Counted from the stretch's first letter, positions 1 through 5,327 are shown. The stretch: 8,083 nucleotides of DNA from Natronomonas sp. (GCA_007135435.1 SLIW01000080.1:1-8083); one strand, 5' to 3'. Made by a program: numbers and translations. Notes: generated by a model from the sequence alone, not told the origin.

Positions 1-631
1 TCTGTGGCACCCGTGAGACCTCAGCCACCTCATCGAGACTTCGGGGGATCCCCTCCTGTCGGCAGGCGGCATAGAGGGCGGCGGTCGCGACGCCCTCGAT
101 CGACCGACCTCGAATGAGGTGCTCGGAGAGCGCGCGGCGGTAGATGACGGAGGCGACCTCGCGGACCGAGCGCGGAACCCCCAGTGCGGAGGCCATCCGG
201 TCGATCTCGGAAAGCGCGAACTGCAGGTTGCGCTCGCCCGCGTCCTTCGTCCGGATGCGCTCCTGCCATTTCCGCAGCCTATGCATCTGACTCCGTTTCT
301 CCGAGGAGATCGAGCGACCGTAGGCGTCCTTGTCCTTCCAGTCGATCTGGGTGGTCAGCCCCTTGTCGTGCATCGTCTGGGTCGTCGGCGCGCCGACCCG
401 CGACTTGGACTGCCGCTCGGTGTGGTTGAACGCCCGCCACTCCGGGCCCCGGTCGATGTGGTCCTCCTCGACCACCAGCCCGCAGTCGTCGCATATCAGC
501 TCACCCCTGCCCGCCTCCCTGACGATATTTCCCGAGGAGCACTCCGGACAGACGGTCTCACCGGCCGTCTCCTCGGCGGTCTCCCCCTCGGTTTGCCTGT
601 CACGCTCCCGTTGGCGGGTGGGCCGTGTCAT
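1..631 (-). CDS. tfb: Transcription initiation factor IIB (TFB), C-terminus cut by window edge
   Basis: Archaeal TFIIB homologue, which bridges TBP on the TATA box and RNA polymerase and helps set the start site. About 210 N-terminal residues are present; the family is usually a little over 300, so most of the second cyclin fold is outside the window. Seen: a zinc ribbon with CPEC (residues 28-31) and CDDC (47-50), the B-reader/B-linker stretch [10 protein letters not shown] (59-68), a conserved segment of the type [19 protein letters not shown], then the first cyclin-like repeat (about 115-210) including [20 protein letters not shown]. The start at 631 gives [15 protein letters not shown], typical of haloarchaeal TFBs, and no other early Met exists. 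It is divergent from rnhA. Haloarchaea usually encode several TFB paralogues; from memory, a TFB gene next to rnhA also occurs in Halobacterium, so the pairing may be conserved. Which paralogue this is cannot be decided here. Confidence 0.96.
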   Translation of the reverse strand, partial: MTRPTRQRERDRQTEGETAEETAGETVCPECSSGNIVREAGRGELICDDCGLVVEEDHIDRGPEWRAFNHTERQSKSRVGAPTTQTMHDKGLTTQIDWKDKDAYGRSISSEKRSQMHRLRKWQERIRTKDAGERNLQFALSEIDRMASALGVPRSVREVASVIYRRALSEHLIRGRSIEGVATAALYAACRQEGIPRSLDEVAEVSRVPQ

Positions 632-634
632 CGC

Positions 635-643
635 ATTTATATA
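635..643. promoter_or_regulatory. Second TATA-like element, 3 bases from the tfb start codon
   Basis: The minus strand reads TATATAAAT and the plus strand ATTTATATA, the best TATA match in the region, yet it ends only 3 bases before the tfb ATG. Used on the minus strand it would start transcription inside the ORF, near codons 6-7. Used on the plus strand it would give rnhA a long leader of roughly 200 bases. It could instead be a TBP/TFB site that blocks the tfb promoter. Its function is inference; only the motif and position are seen. Confidence 0.35.
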
Positions 644-660
644 GTCAGACGAGCATCGCA

Positions 661-672
661 CTTAAACTCTCG
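661..672 (-). promoter_or_regulatory. Candidate BRE/TATA promoter of the tfb gene
   Basis: Read on the minus strand this is CGAGAGTTTAAG. The TTTAAG box (666 down to 661) lies 30-35 bases upstream of the tfb ATG at 631, with a purine-rich BRE-like CGAGA just before it. That spacing fits a leaderless or nearly leaderless haloarchaeal transcript starting around 631-640. Confidence 0.55.
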
Positions 673-828
673 GCAGGGCCGGACGCCGGAGGGGCCCACC
701 GACCCCGGGGAGCGGGCCTCTCGCGGAGGTGGCCCGGTCGTGGGAGGCGCACCGTGGCGGGGGCAACCCGGTCGGAACGTGCTATCTCGGTGTGCGTCCG
801 GCCTCGTGATCCGCCTCGCGGGCCGACC

Positions 829-839
829 GCAAGCTATAC
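829..839 (+). promoter_or_regulatory. Candidate leaderless promoter of the rnhA operon
   Basis: GCAAGCTATAC: a BRE-like GCAAG followed by the TATA-like CTATAC, centred about 29 bases before the ATG at 866. This spacing supports 866 as the start of both transcript and protein, although the reading frame stays open far upstream. Confidence 0.6.
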
Positions 840-865
840 CCGTCGGACAACGAGACCGGCAGACG

Positions 866-1459
866 ATGCCGGTCATCGAGTGCGACCCAGAGGCGGCCCA
901 CGAGCGGCTCGAGGCGGCGGGCGTCGCGGTCGAGCCGGGGAACACCGACCACGAGCGATGGCGGGCGACCCACGACGGCGCGACGGCGGTCGCCTACGAC
1001 GGGAAGGTGGTCGTCCAGGGCGCCCAGCCGGCCCGGCTGGTCGGGCTCCTCCGCGACGACGGCGGCGGTCGCGCCCACGTCTACTTCGACGGCGCCGCCC
1101 GGGGCAACCCGGGACCCGCCGCCGTCGGGTGGGTGGTCGTCACCGGCGACGGCATCGCCGCCGAGGGCGGCGAGCGGATCGGCCGGGCCACGAACAACCA
1201 GGCCGAGTACGAGGCGCTGATCCGGGCGCTGGAGGCCGCCGCCGACCTCGGCTACGACGAGGTGGCCGTGCGGGGCGACTCGGAGCTGATCGTCAGGCAG
1301 GTCCGGGGCGAGTGGAACGCGAACGACCCGACGCTCCGCGAGAAGCGCGTCCGGGTGCGCGAGCTGCTGGAGCGGTTCGACGAGTGGTCGCTCGAGCACG
1401 TCCCGCGGGAGATAAACAGCCGCGCGGACGAACTGGCGAACGAGGCGCTCGATGGCTGA
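866..1459 (+). CDS. rnhA: Type 1 ribonuclease H (RNase HI), archaeal type
   Basis: Endonuclease that cleaves the RNA strand of RNA-DNA hybrids, removing primers, R-loops and misincorporated ribonucleotides. 197 residues. The C-terminal RNase H domain (about 70-195) has all four acidic metal-binding positions: D75 in YFDGAARGN, E114 in NNQAEYEAL, D138 in RGDSEL and D188 in INSRADELA. As in other archaeal and short bacterial RNase HI proteins, the basic protrusion of E. coli RNase HI appears to be missing. Residues 1-68 form an N-terminal extension also known from Halobacterium RNase HI; I recognise no catalytic motif in it. The frame is open upstream to about 119, but promoter position and domain content favour 866. 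The next gene starts inside the last codons, so the two are probably translationally coupled. Confidence 0.96.
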   Translation: MPVIECDPEAAHERLEAAGVAVEPGNTDHERWRATHDGATAVAYDGKVVVQGAQPARLVGLLRDDGGGRAHVYFDGAARGNPGPAAVGWVVVTGDGIAAEGGERIGRATNNQAEYEALIRALEAAADLGYDEVAVRGDSELIVRQVRGEWNANDPTLREKRVRVRELLERFDEWSLEHVPREINSRADELANEALDG

Positions 1460-2108
1460 GGAGGAACCCAACCGCATGGACCCTGCCGAGGCCCCGACGG
1501 ACGGCGAGCGTGAAGAGCAAGAAGTGCAAGAAGTGCGAGGGCAACAAGAAGGGGGTGGAGATGCCGACGTCCCGGAGCCGGTCGTCGACCGCGCGGAGAC
1601 CCTGACGAGGCGCGCCCGCGAGGCGGTCGATCCGGCGGAGCGGGAGGCGTACCTCGACGAGCGGGACGAGGTGGTGGCCGACCACGACTACGTGGCACGG
1701 GTCCGCGAGGACGAGGACGACGAGACGCTGGTCCTCCATCCCGACGAGTGGCTGGAGGACGGCGTCGTGCGGATCGACCGCATCGAGGACACCGACCGGG
1801 CGGTCGAGCGCCCGCTTTCGGGGGCCGGAACGGCGGAGGACGACGACTGGGAGGCGATCGAGGCGCACAACCGGGCCGTCGCCGAGCGCGTCCGGGAGCG
1901 CCACGGCGAGGCCCACGGCGCGAACGCCCACGCGTTCGCCGACTTCATGGGCAACCACCACCGCAAGCGGGTCGAGGACGCCACGAGCGATGAGCGCGAG
2001 GTGTTCCTCGCCGAGTACTTCGTCCGTAACGCCTGGCCAACCGACGACCAGCGGGCGGCCGTCGAGCGGTCCCTGGAGCTCGTGATGGAGACCGCAGCGT
2101 CCCTGTGA
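1452..2108 (+). CDS. Conserved haloarchaeal protein of the rnhA operon (DUF7108-like), function unknown
   Basis: 218 residues, very acidic, with no signal peptide or membrane segment; presumably cytoplasmic. From memory, relatives are annotated as 'rnhA operon protein' in other haloarchaea. Residues 1-40 are a low-complexity Glu/Gln/Gly-rich tail, probably disordered. Residues 42-115 are charged and helical with a strand-like ETLVLHPDEWLEDGVVRID. The C-terminal part (about 132-215) looks most conserved: a helix AHNRAVAERVRERHGEAHG, then NAHAFADFMGNHH and a segment ending in FLAEYFVRNAWP. The His/Asn-rich patch 151-170 is distinctive but matches no metal site I know. The ATG at 1452 overlaps the rnhA stop by 8 bases, implying co-transcription and coupled translation; an in-frame ATG at 1476 is an alternative. 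A role with RNase H is only suggested by position. Confidence 0.85.
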   Translation: MAEEEPNRMDPAEAPTDGEREEQEVQEVRGQQEGGGDADVPEPVVDRAETLTRRAREAVDPAEREAYLDERDEVVADHDYVARVREDEDDETLVLHPDEWLEDGVVRIDRIEDTDRAVERPLSGAGTAEDDDWEAIEAHNRAVAERVRERHGEAHGANAHAFADFMGNHHRKRVEDATSDEREVFLAEYFVRNAWPTDDQRAAVERSLELVMETAASL

Positions 2109-2126
2109 CGGTGGCGCGTGACCGTC
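2107..2126 (+). terminator. Small hairpin at the end of the rnhA operon
   Basis: GACGGT (2107-2112) and ACCGTC (2121-2126) form a 6-bp stem with an 8-base loop, beginning at the stop codon. No T-run follows, so it is a weak terminator candidate. It lies in the 58-base convergent gap before the hydrolase stop at 2167. Confidence 0.25.
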
Positions 2127-2166
2127 GGGGAGGTCGATCTGGTCGTCGCGGTCCCCAGCGGATCGA

Positions 2167-3135
2167 TCAGGCCGGCGTGGACGGGTCCAGGTGGTCCTCG
2201 AGGAACACGAACTGGTCGCCGACGACCGCTTTGAACGCGTCGAGGAACCCATCGAAGTGACCGCAGGGATACCGGAGTAGCTCAGCCTGAGGTGCACGGT
2301 CGGCGGCCCGCTCGATTGCCCGAAGTGGCATCATCGTGTCCTCGGTTCCGAGGCAGAACAACAGCGGGCACTGCACGTCGGGCGCGTCGCGCACAGGACG
2401 AATCTGCACGATTGACTGGCTCGGCTTCGCGAGGAACACGTTACGCCAGCGCGAATCTTCCGCACAGACGGCGTCGAAGCCTGGTTCCGCCTCCGCGTGG
2501 TTCAGCACGGCTGGCGCCCCGGGCGGCCCCGTCACGGCCATCCGAATCGGCCGCCGGCCAATTGCGGCGCGCGCTGCAGCAGCCACGTATCGCGCGTTGT
2601 TGCGCAGCCCGTACTCCCGCACGAACTCGAGCCCGTCGAGCATCGGAAACATCGAGATGACCGCCGCCAGCCGGTCGTCCTGCGCCGCGACGGGGAGGAC
2701 GTGCCCGCCACCGAACGAGTACCCCCACACCGCGATCCGGTCCCCGTCGACCCTGTCGAGGGTGCGCGCGTACGCGACGGCGGCGGCGAGGTCGGACCGC
2801 TGGCGCTGGTAGTCGATCAGCTGTCGTGGTTCGCCATCGCTGTCGCCGAGGTGGCGGAAGTCGAACGTCAACGCCGCGATACCCCGGTCCGCGAAGCGTT
2901 CGGCGAAGCGCGGCATCCCGTCGTGGCGGGTCAGGCTGAAGCCGTTGCCCATCACGACACATGGCATCTCGTCCGCCACAGCGGTGTCGGACCGATAGAG
3001 CGTCGCGGCGCATTCCTCGCCGTCCGAGCGGAAGCGCAACTCCTCCGTCTCGATGTCGGCGGTCTCGATACCTTCGCCGGCTATCCTCCGGCTGGTCTCC
3101 AGGTGGTCGTCTCCCCCGTGTTTCGTATCTGCCAT
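2167..3135 (-). CDS. Alpha/beta hydrolase, dienelactone-hydrolase-like
   Basis: 322-residue serine hydrolase; the substrate is unknown, probably an ester or similar small molecule. The catalytic triad is visible: nucleophile S140 in GYSFGG (138-143), acid D266 in LGTEDTMMP, and H293 in CGHFDGF. The region after strand 3, FDFRHLGDSDGEPRQL (91-106), and MGNGFSLTRHDGMPRFAERF (62-81) resemble hydrolases common in actinobacteria, where the motif is usually GTSFSGGH. No signal peptide; residues 1-30 are an acidic lead-in. The ATG at 3135 is chosen because a strong Shine-Dalgarno lies directly upstream, which is unusual in this window. By eye its codons look less strictly GC-ending than those of neighbours. 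Together these hint at transfer from a bacterial-type lineage, though this is inference. It faces the rnhA operon tail to tail and lies downstream of padR on the same strand, 356 bases away. Confidence 0.9.
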   Translation of the reverse strand: MADTKHGGDDHLETSRRIAGEGIETADIETEELRFRSDGEECAATLYRSDTAVADEMPCVVMGNGFSLTRHDGMPRFAERFADRGIAALTFDFRHLGDSDGEPRQLIDYQRQRSDLAAAVAYARTLDRVDGDRIAVWGYSFGGGHVLPVAAQDDRLAAVISMFPMLDGLEFVREYGLRNNARYVAAAARAAIGRRPIRMAVTGPPGAPAVLNHAEAEPGFDAVCAEDSRWRNVFLAKPSQSIVQIRPVRDAPDVQCPLLFCLGTEDTMMPLRAIERAADRAPQAELLRYPCGHFDGFLDAFKAVVGDQFVFLEDHLDPSTPA

Positions 3136-3137
3136 GG

Positions 3138-3145
3138 GATCACCT
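3138..3145 (-). promoter_or_regulatory. Strong Shine-Dalgarno of the hydrolase gene
   Basis: The minus strand reads AGGTGATC, eight bases complementary to the conserved haloarchaeal 16S rRNA 3' end, with the AGGT core 6 bases before the ATG at 3135. It fixes the start and implies a leadered transcript, in contrast to the leaderless starts of the neighbouring genes. Confidence 0.7.
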
Positions 3146-3234
3146 CTCGTCGACGAACATTCGCCCCGACCGTCACGACAGCCCCCGACGGTCGCCCGCG
3201 CGAGGAATGCTCACGGTCGATTCATCTTGTGTCG

Positions 3235-3247
3235 AGATAACTGTTAC
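3235..3247 (-). promoter_or_regulatory. Possible TATA region of the hydrolase gene, with small dyad
   Basis: The minus strand reads GGTAACAGTTATC, the most AT-rich spot in the spacer upstream of the hydrolase. It contains the dyad TAAC-N-GTTA (3238-3246). If used as a TATA box, initiation about 25 bases on would give a leader of roughly 75 bases carrying the Shine-Dalgarno. Evidence is position and composition only. Confidence 0.3.
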
Positions 3248-3372
3248 CACAGCATCCCGCGCACCCGATCCCCCGAGTGGCCGTGCCGCCCTCTCGGACC
3301 CACATCGTGGATTCGCGGATCCGGGGACCGATCGGGTCGAGGCATCGCCGCAACAGGACTGATCCATCCCCG

Positions 3373-3396
3373 TCGATCCGTCGATCGGTCGATCGA
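3373..3396. repeat. Three imperfect 8-bp tandem units (TCGATCSR)
   Basis: TCGATCCG, TCGATCGG and TCGATCGA follow one another without gaps, four bases before the 20-bp tandem array. Each contains the palindrome-rich core TCGATC. Function unknown; replication slippage would explain it. Confidence 0.7.
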
Positions 3397-3400
3397 ACGT

Positions 3401-3458
3401 GACGCAACGCTCACCGGGACGACGCAACGCTCACCGGGACGACGCAACGCTCACCGGG
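3401..3458. repeat. 20-bp tandem repeat, three copies, 3' of padR
   Basis: The unit gacgcaacgctcaccgggac occurs at 3401-3420 and 3421-3440 without change, and at 3441-3458 for its first 18 bases. It lies 33 bases past the padR stop codon and about 265 bases upstream of the hydrolase start, both on the minus strand. The period is close to two helical turns. Its second half shares CTCACCGGGA with the 21-bp array on the other side of padR. Confidence 0.95.
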
Positions 3459-3491
3459 TGATGGTATCCCGCCTGTCCCCACTCCGTCCCC

Positions 3492-3851
3492 TCAGGGCTG
3501 GGCGTCGACGACCTCGGCGAGTCGCTCGGCCCGGTCGTCGTCGACGACGACCTTCGAGATCGTCCACGTGAGGTGGTCGAAGACGGCGTCGACCCCCGTG
3601 TCTGTGAGGGCGTACTCGTTGGTTCGTTTGTCGCGCTCGCTCTTCTCGATCAGCCCCAGCCCGACGAGGTCGTCGAGGTTCGGGTAGAGCCTCCCGTGGT
3701 TCACCTCGTCGCCGTAGTACGACTCGAGCTCCCGCTTGATCGCCAGTCCGTACCGCGGCTCCTCGGCCAGCACGACGAGGATGGTTCGCTGGAAGGCGGT
3801 GAGGTCCGTCACGACCCCCGGGTCCGGGCTGGCTGTCTCGGCCTCTGACAT
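3492..3851 (-). CDS. PadR-family winged-helix transcriptional regulator
   Basis: 119 residues from the chosen start, the size of short (subfamily 2-like) PadR proteins, which act as dimeric DNA-binding regulators. The winged helix spans about 20-86: FQRTILVVLAEEPRYGLAIK (20-39), helix and recognition region GDEVNHGRLYPNLDDLVGLG (47-66), and the wing IEKSERDKRTNEYALTDTG (68-86). A short acidic C-terminal helix (87-119) probably gives dimerisation; there is no ligand-binding domain. An ATG at 3863 would add MVLG, but the TATA-like TTAAG lies 25-29 bases before the ATG at 3851, so 3851 is preferred. It is divergent from ppa, and tandem repeats with a common core lie on both sides of the gene. 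Target genes and effector are unknown; autoregulation or control of ppa or the hydrolase is inference. Confidence 0.92.
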   Translation of the reverse strand: MSEAETASPDPGVVTDLTAFQRTILVVLAEEPRYGLAIKRELESYYGDEVNHGRLYPNLDDLVGLGLIEKSERDKRTNEYALTDTGVDAVFDHLTWTISKVVVDDDRAERLAEVVDAQP

Positions 3852-3875
3852 ACCCAGAACCATGCGAGGTAGTCA

Positions 3876-3889
3876 CTTAACACTTGTCG
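3876..3889 (-). promoter_or_regulatory. Candidate BRE/TATA promoter of padR
   Basis: The minus strand reads CGACAAGTGTTAAG, with TTAAG 25-29 bases before the ATG at 3851 and a BRE-like CGACAAG upstream. The spacing fits leaderless initiation at 3851 and argues against the start at 3863. Confidence 0.5.
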
Positions 3890-3943
3890 AACATCTGGGG
3901 ATACGCGCATCGAGGGCGACGCTTCGTCGTCCCACGCCAGGGT

Positions 3944-3991
3944 GTGTCGGTCCCTCACCGGGAAGTGTCGGTCCCTCACCGGGAAGTGTCG
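3944..3991. repeat. 21-bp tandem repeat, 2.3 copies, between padR and ppa
   Basis: Two identical 21-bp units (3944-3964, 3965-3985), each starting GTGTCGGTCCCTC and ending ACCGGGAA, are followed by the first six bases of a third (GTGTCG, 3986-3991). Each unit holds the dyad CGGT-N5-ACCG. The period is two helical turns. The partial third copy overlaps the first bases of the ppa BRE. It shares CTCACCGGGA with the 20-bp array at 3401-3458. Confidence 0.95.
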
Positions 3992-4002
3992 AAAGGTCTT
4001 TG
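3990..4002 (+). promoter_or_regulatory. Candidate promoter of ppa
   Basis: CGAAAGGTCTTTG begins 37 bases before the ppa ATG, with a BRE-like CGAAA and a weak TATA-like TCTTTG near -27. The same pattern (CGAAGTTTCTTG, 36 bases before ATG) precedes the phosphodiesterase gene at 5477, which strengthens the call. The transcript would have almost no leader. Confidence 0.45.
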
Positions 4003-4026
4003 CGCGCGTCGGTCGCACCGCGCACC

Positions 4027-4566
4027 ATGGCCGGTACCAACCTCTGGGAGAGTCTCGAGACCGGACCGAACCCTCCGGAAGAGATCTACGCGGTCGTCGA
4101 GTGTCTCAAGGGCGACCGCAACAAGTACGAGTACGACAAGGACATCCCGGGGGTCGTCCTCGACCGCGTCCTCCACTCGAACGTCCACTACCCGTCGGAC
4201 TACGGGTTCATCCCGCGGTCGTACTACGACGACGAGGACCCCTTCGACGTGCTCATCCTGGTGGAGGACCGGACCTTCCCCGGCTGCATCGTCGAGGCGC
4301 GACCGATCGCCCTCATGCGGATGGAGGACGACGGCGAGCAGGACGACAAGGTCATCGCCGTCCCGACCGAGGACCCCCGCTTCGACCACCTCGAGGACCT
4401 CGCCGACATCCCCGACCAGCTCGTCGCCGAGATCGACGAGTTCTTCGAGACCTACAAGAACCTCGAGGAGGGCAAGGAGGTCGAGACGCTCGGCTGGGAG
4501 GACCGCGAGGCGGCCTACGACGCCATCGAGCACGCACAGGATCTCTACCAGGAGAACTTCGGGTAG
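4027..4566 (+). CDS. ppa: Inorganic pyrophosphatase, family I
   Basis: Cytoplasmic Mg-dependent enzyme that hydrolyses pyrophosphate to two phosphates, pulling nucleic acid, protein and acyl-CoA synthesis forward. 179 residues, normal for prokaryotic family I enzymes. Seen: KYEYDKD (33-39), SDYGFIPRSYY (57-67), the family signature DEDPFDV (69-75), and the downstream acidic/lysine motif ending in DDKVIAVP, where D101, D106 and K108 align with E. coli D97, D102 and K104. The C-terminal third (KNLEEGKEVETLGWEDREAA) also matches the family. The ATG at 4027 gives the usual N-terminus MAGTNLWESLETGPNPPEEI and fits the promoter spacing. It is divergent from padR, which may regulate it (inference). 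No strong terminator directly follows the stop. Confidence 0.98.
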   Translation: MAGTNLWESLETGPNPPEEIYAVVECLKGDRNKYEYDKDIPGVVLDRVLHSNVHYPSDYGFIPRSYYDDEDPFDVLILVEDRTFPGCIVEARPIALMRMEDDGEQDDKVIAVPTEDPRFDHLEDLADIPDQLVAEIDEFFETYKNLEEGKEVETLGWEDREAAYDAIEHAQDLYQENFG

Positions 4567-4802
4567 TCGTCCGGAGAAGACAGCTTCGTTCGAGGGTACC
4601 GATCCCCCCTTAGAAACCAATTCTGGCCGGGACGGTGCCCTCATAACACGGCGTCGGCCAACTGATCGCGCAAGCGGAGACGACCACGCCAACGATCCGA
4701 CGGCGCTCTACTACCGCTCGCCGCTCGAACGGAGGACCTGCACGTCCTGGCGCGGTATTCGTTCGACGCATCAGTTTTCGGTGTCGTATTTACCACAGTT
4801 AT

Positions 4803-4833
4803 CGCCAGAGAATCGACCGCCATCTGGCGTTTT
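4803..4833 (+). terminator. Stem-loop followed by T-run, possible terminator
   Basis: CGCCAGA (4803-4809) pairs perfectly with TCTGGCG (4823-4829) around a 13-base loop, directly followed by TTTT (4830-4833). This looks like an intrinsic terminator on the plus strand, 237 bases after the ppa stop. The long distance makes assignment to ppa uncertain; it may equally be a protein-binding dyad. Confidence 0.4.
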
Positions 4834-4857
4834 CGTTAGTGGATATTCTCATCAGTA

Positions 4858-4867
4858 ATACCGGTAT
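4858..4867. repeat. Perfect 10-bp palindrome ATACCGGTAT
   Basis: A perfect two-fold palindrome within the AT-rich patch, about 30 bases upstream of the TATA-like element at 4894-4903. It could be an operator; there is no other evidence. Confidence 0.35.
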
Positions 4868-4893
4868 GCGTGCAGATACATTATGATTATGGA

Positions 4894-4903
4894 ATGATAT
4901 ATT
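4894..4903 (+). promoter_or_regulatory. TATA-like element ATGATATATT
   Basis: This strong AT-rich box lies about 33 bases before the ATG at 4933. The spacing would give a very short leader for the small ORF 4933-5088. It may instead drive an unannotated non-coding transcript. Confidence 0.4.
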
Positions 4904-4932
4904 GTGCTGGAGCCGGTAGTGAGAGACGAGTC

Positions 4933-5088
4933 ATGTCAGTCGAACGCCGCTCCCCGATGGGTCTCCAGCACGTGACCGTGGTCCCCGAGAACTTCGAACC
5001 CGACGCGGCCACGGATGGAAGCGGAATCGCCGAGTCCGATCGGCATGCGGACCCCGAGTCCGACCCGACCGTCCCCAGACACCGGTAG
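4933..5088 (+). CDS. Doubtful 51-residue acidic ORF
   Basis: This small ORF begins MSVERRSPMGLQHVTVVPEN and continues with an Asp/Ser/Pro-rich tail ending PTVPRHR. I do not recognise it. In favour: a TATA-like element at the right distance, a moderately acidic composition like that of haloarchaeal proteins, and a strand-like centre (LQHVTVVPENF). Against: short length, no Shine-Dalgarno, no cysteine or metal motif, and an open frame extending upstream to 4870. It could be a real small protein, the 5' stub of a decayed gene, or chance. No function is proposed. Confidence 0.25.
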   Translation: MSVERRSPMGLQHVTVVPENFEPDAATDGSGIAESDRHADPESDPTVPRHR

Positions 5089-5254
5089 CGCGGGCGCTTG
5101 GAACCGCTTCGTATCGCGACATCGCCGTCCGTCTCCGCCCCTCCATCTCCATTTTCAATCGTTCCTTCACCCCGTCTTCCGACCCCCCGTTTGGTACCGG
5201 ACACCACCGATCTCATCGTTCGAGCCGGTTGGGTCGACTCGCGTGGTTCCACCC

Positions 5255-5327
5255 CGACCACCAACACGCCATGGGCACCCTCGACCACCAACACACCTCG
5301 GGTACCCTCGACCACCAACACGCATCC
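5255..5327. repeat. 27-bp tandem repeat, about 2.7 copies
   Basis: Units begin at 5255, 5282 and 5309, each with CGACCACCAACAC; the third stops after about 19 bases. The variable half differs at a few sites between copies 1 and 2. At 5300-5307, in copy 2, is the palindrome GGGTACCC; copy 1 has GGGCACCC at 5273-5280. A period of 27 equals nine codons, so both strands stay open, but the encoded repeats (such as TTNTP on plus or GVLVVEG on minus) are not convincing protein. Confidence 0.92.

Larger units (their letters stand above)
4567..4932. other. Non-coding stretch downstream of ppa with an AT-rich patch
   Basis: I see no convincing gene here; the short ORFs are basic and Ser/Arg-rich, unlike haloarchaeal proteins. 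The first 200 bases are GC-rich. From about 4775 to 4935 the composition turns clearly AT-rich, rising to patches such as ATACATTATGATTATGGAAT (4876-4895). The patch contains a terminator-like hairpin, a perfect 10-bp palindrome and a TATA-like element, each listed separately. It could be a regulatory island or the remnant of lost or imported DNA. Confidence 0.5.

Noticed and set aside
119..865. Long N-terminal extension of rnhA (frame open from 119)
   Set aside because: The frame runs through the antisense of tfb and the divergent promoter region. GC-rich DNA has few stops, and the promoter and known protein length support a start at 866.
1293..2297. 334-residue minus-strand ORF across the rnhA operon
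   Set aside because: Antisense of two real plus-strand genes, with no recognisable domain.
3136..3491. Short minus-strand ORFs of 60-85 residues upstream of the hydrolase
   Set aside because: They overlap each other and the repeats, are Arg-rich, and have no supported start; the stretch is better read as leader and spacer.
3852..3863. Upstream start of padR adding MVLG
   Set aside because: The TATA-like TTAAG is only about 15 bases from this ATG but 25-29 from the ATG at 3851, so the inner start fits leaderless initiation.
3401..3991. CRISPR array
   Set aside because: The repeats are head-to-tail without unique spacers, have 20-21 bp units and few copies, and no cas gene is nearby.
4641..4823. 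60-residue minus-strand ORF downstream of ppa
   Set aside because: Basic, Arg/Ser-rich composition, no promoter or Shine-Dalgarno, and no similarity I recognise.
3884..4858. 324-residue plus-strand ORF overlapping ppa
   Set aside because: Ser/Thr/Arg-rich out-of-frame translation of ppa, unlike any haloarchaeal protein.
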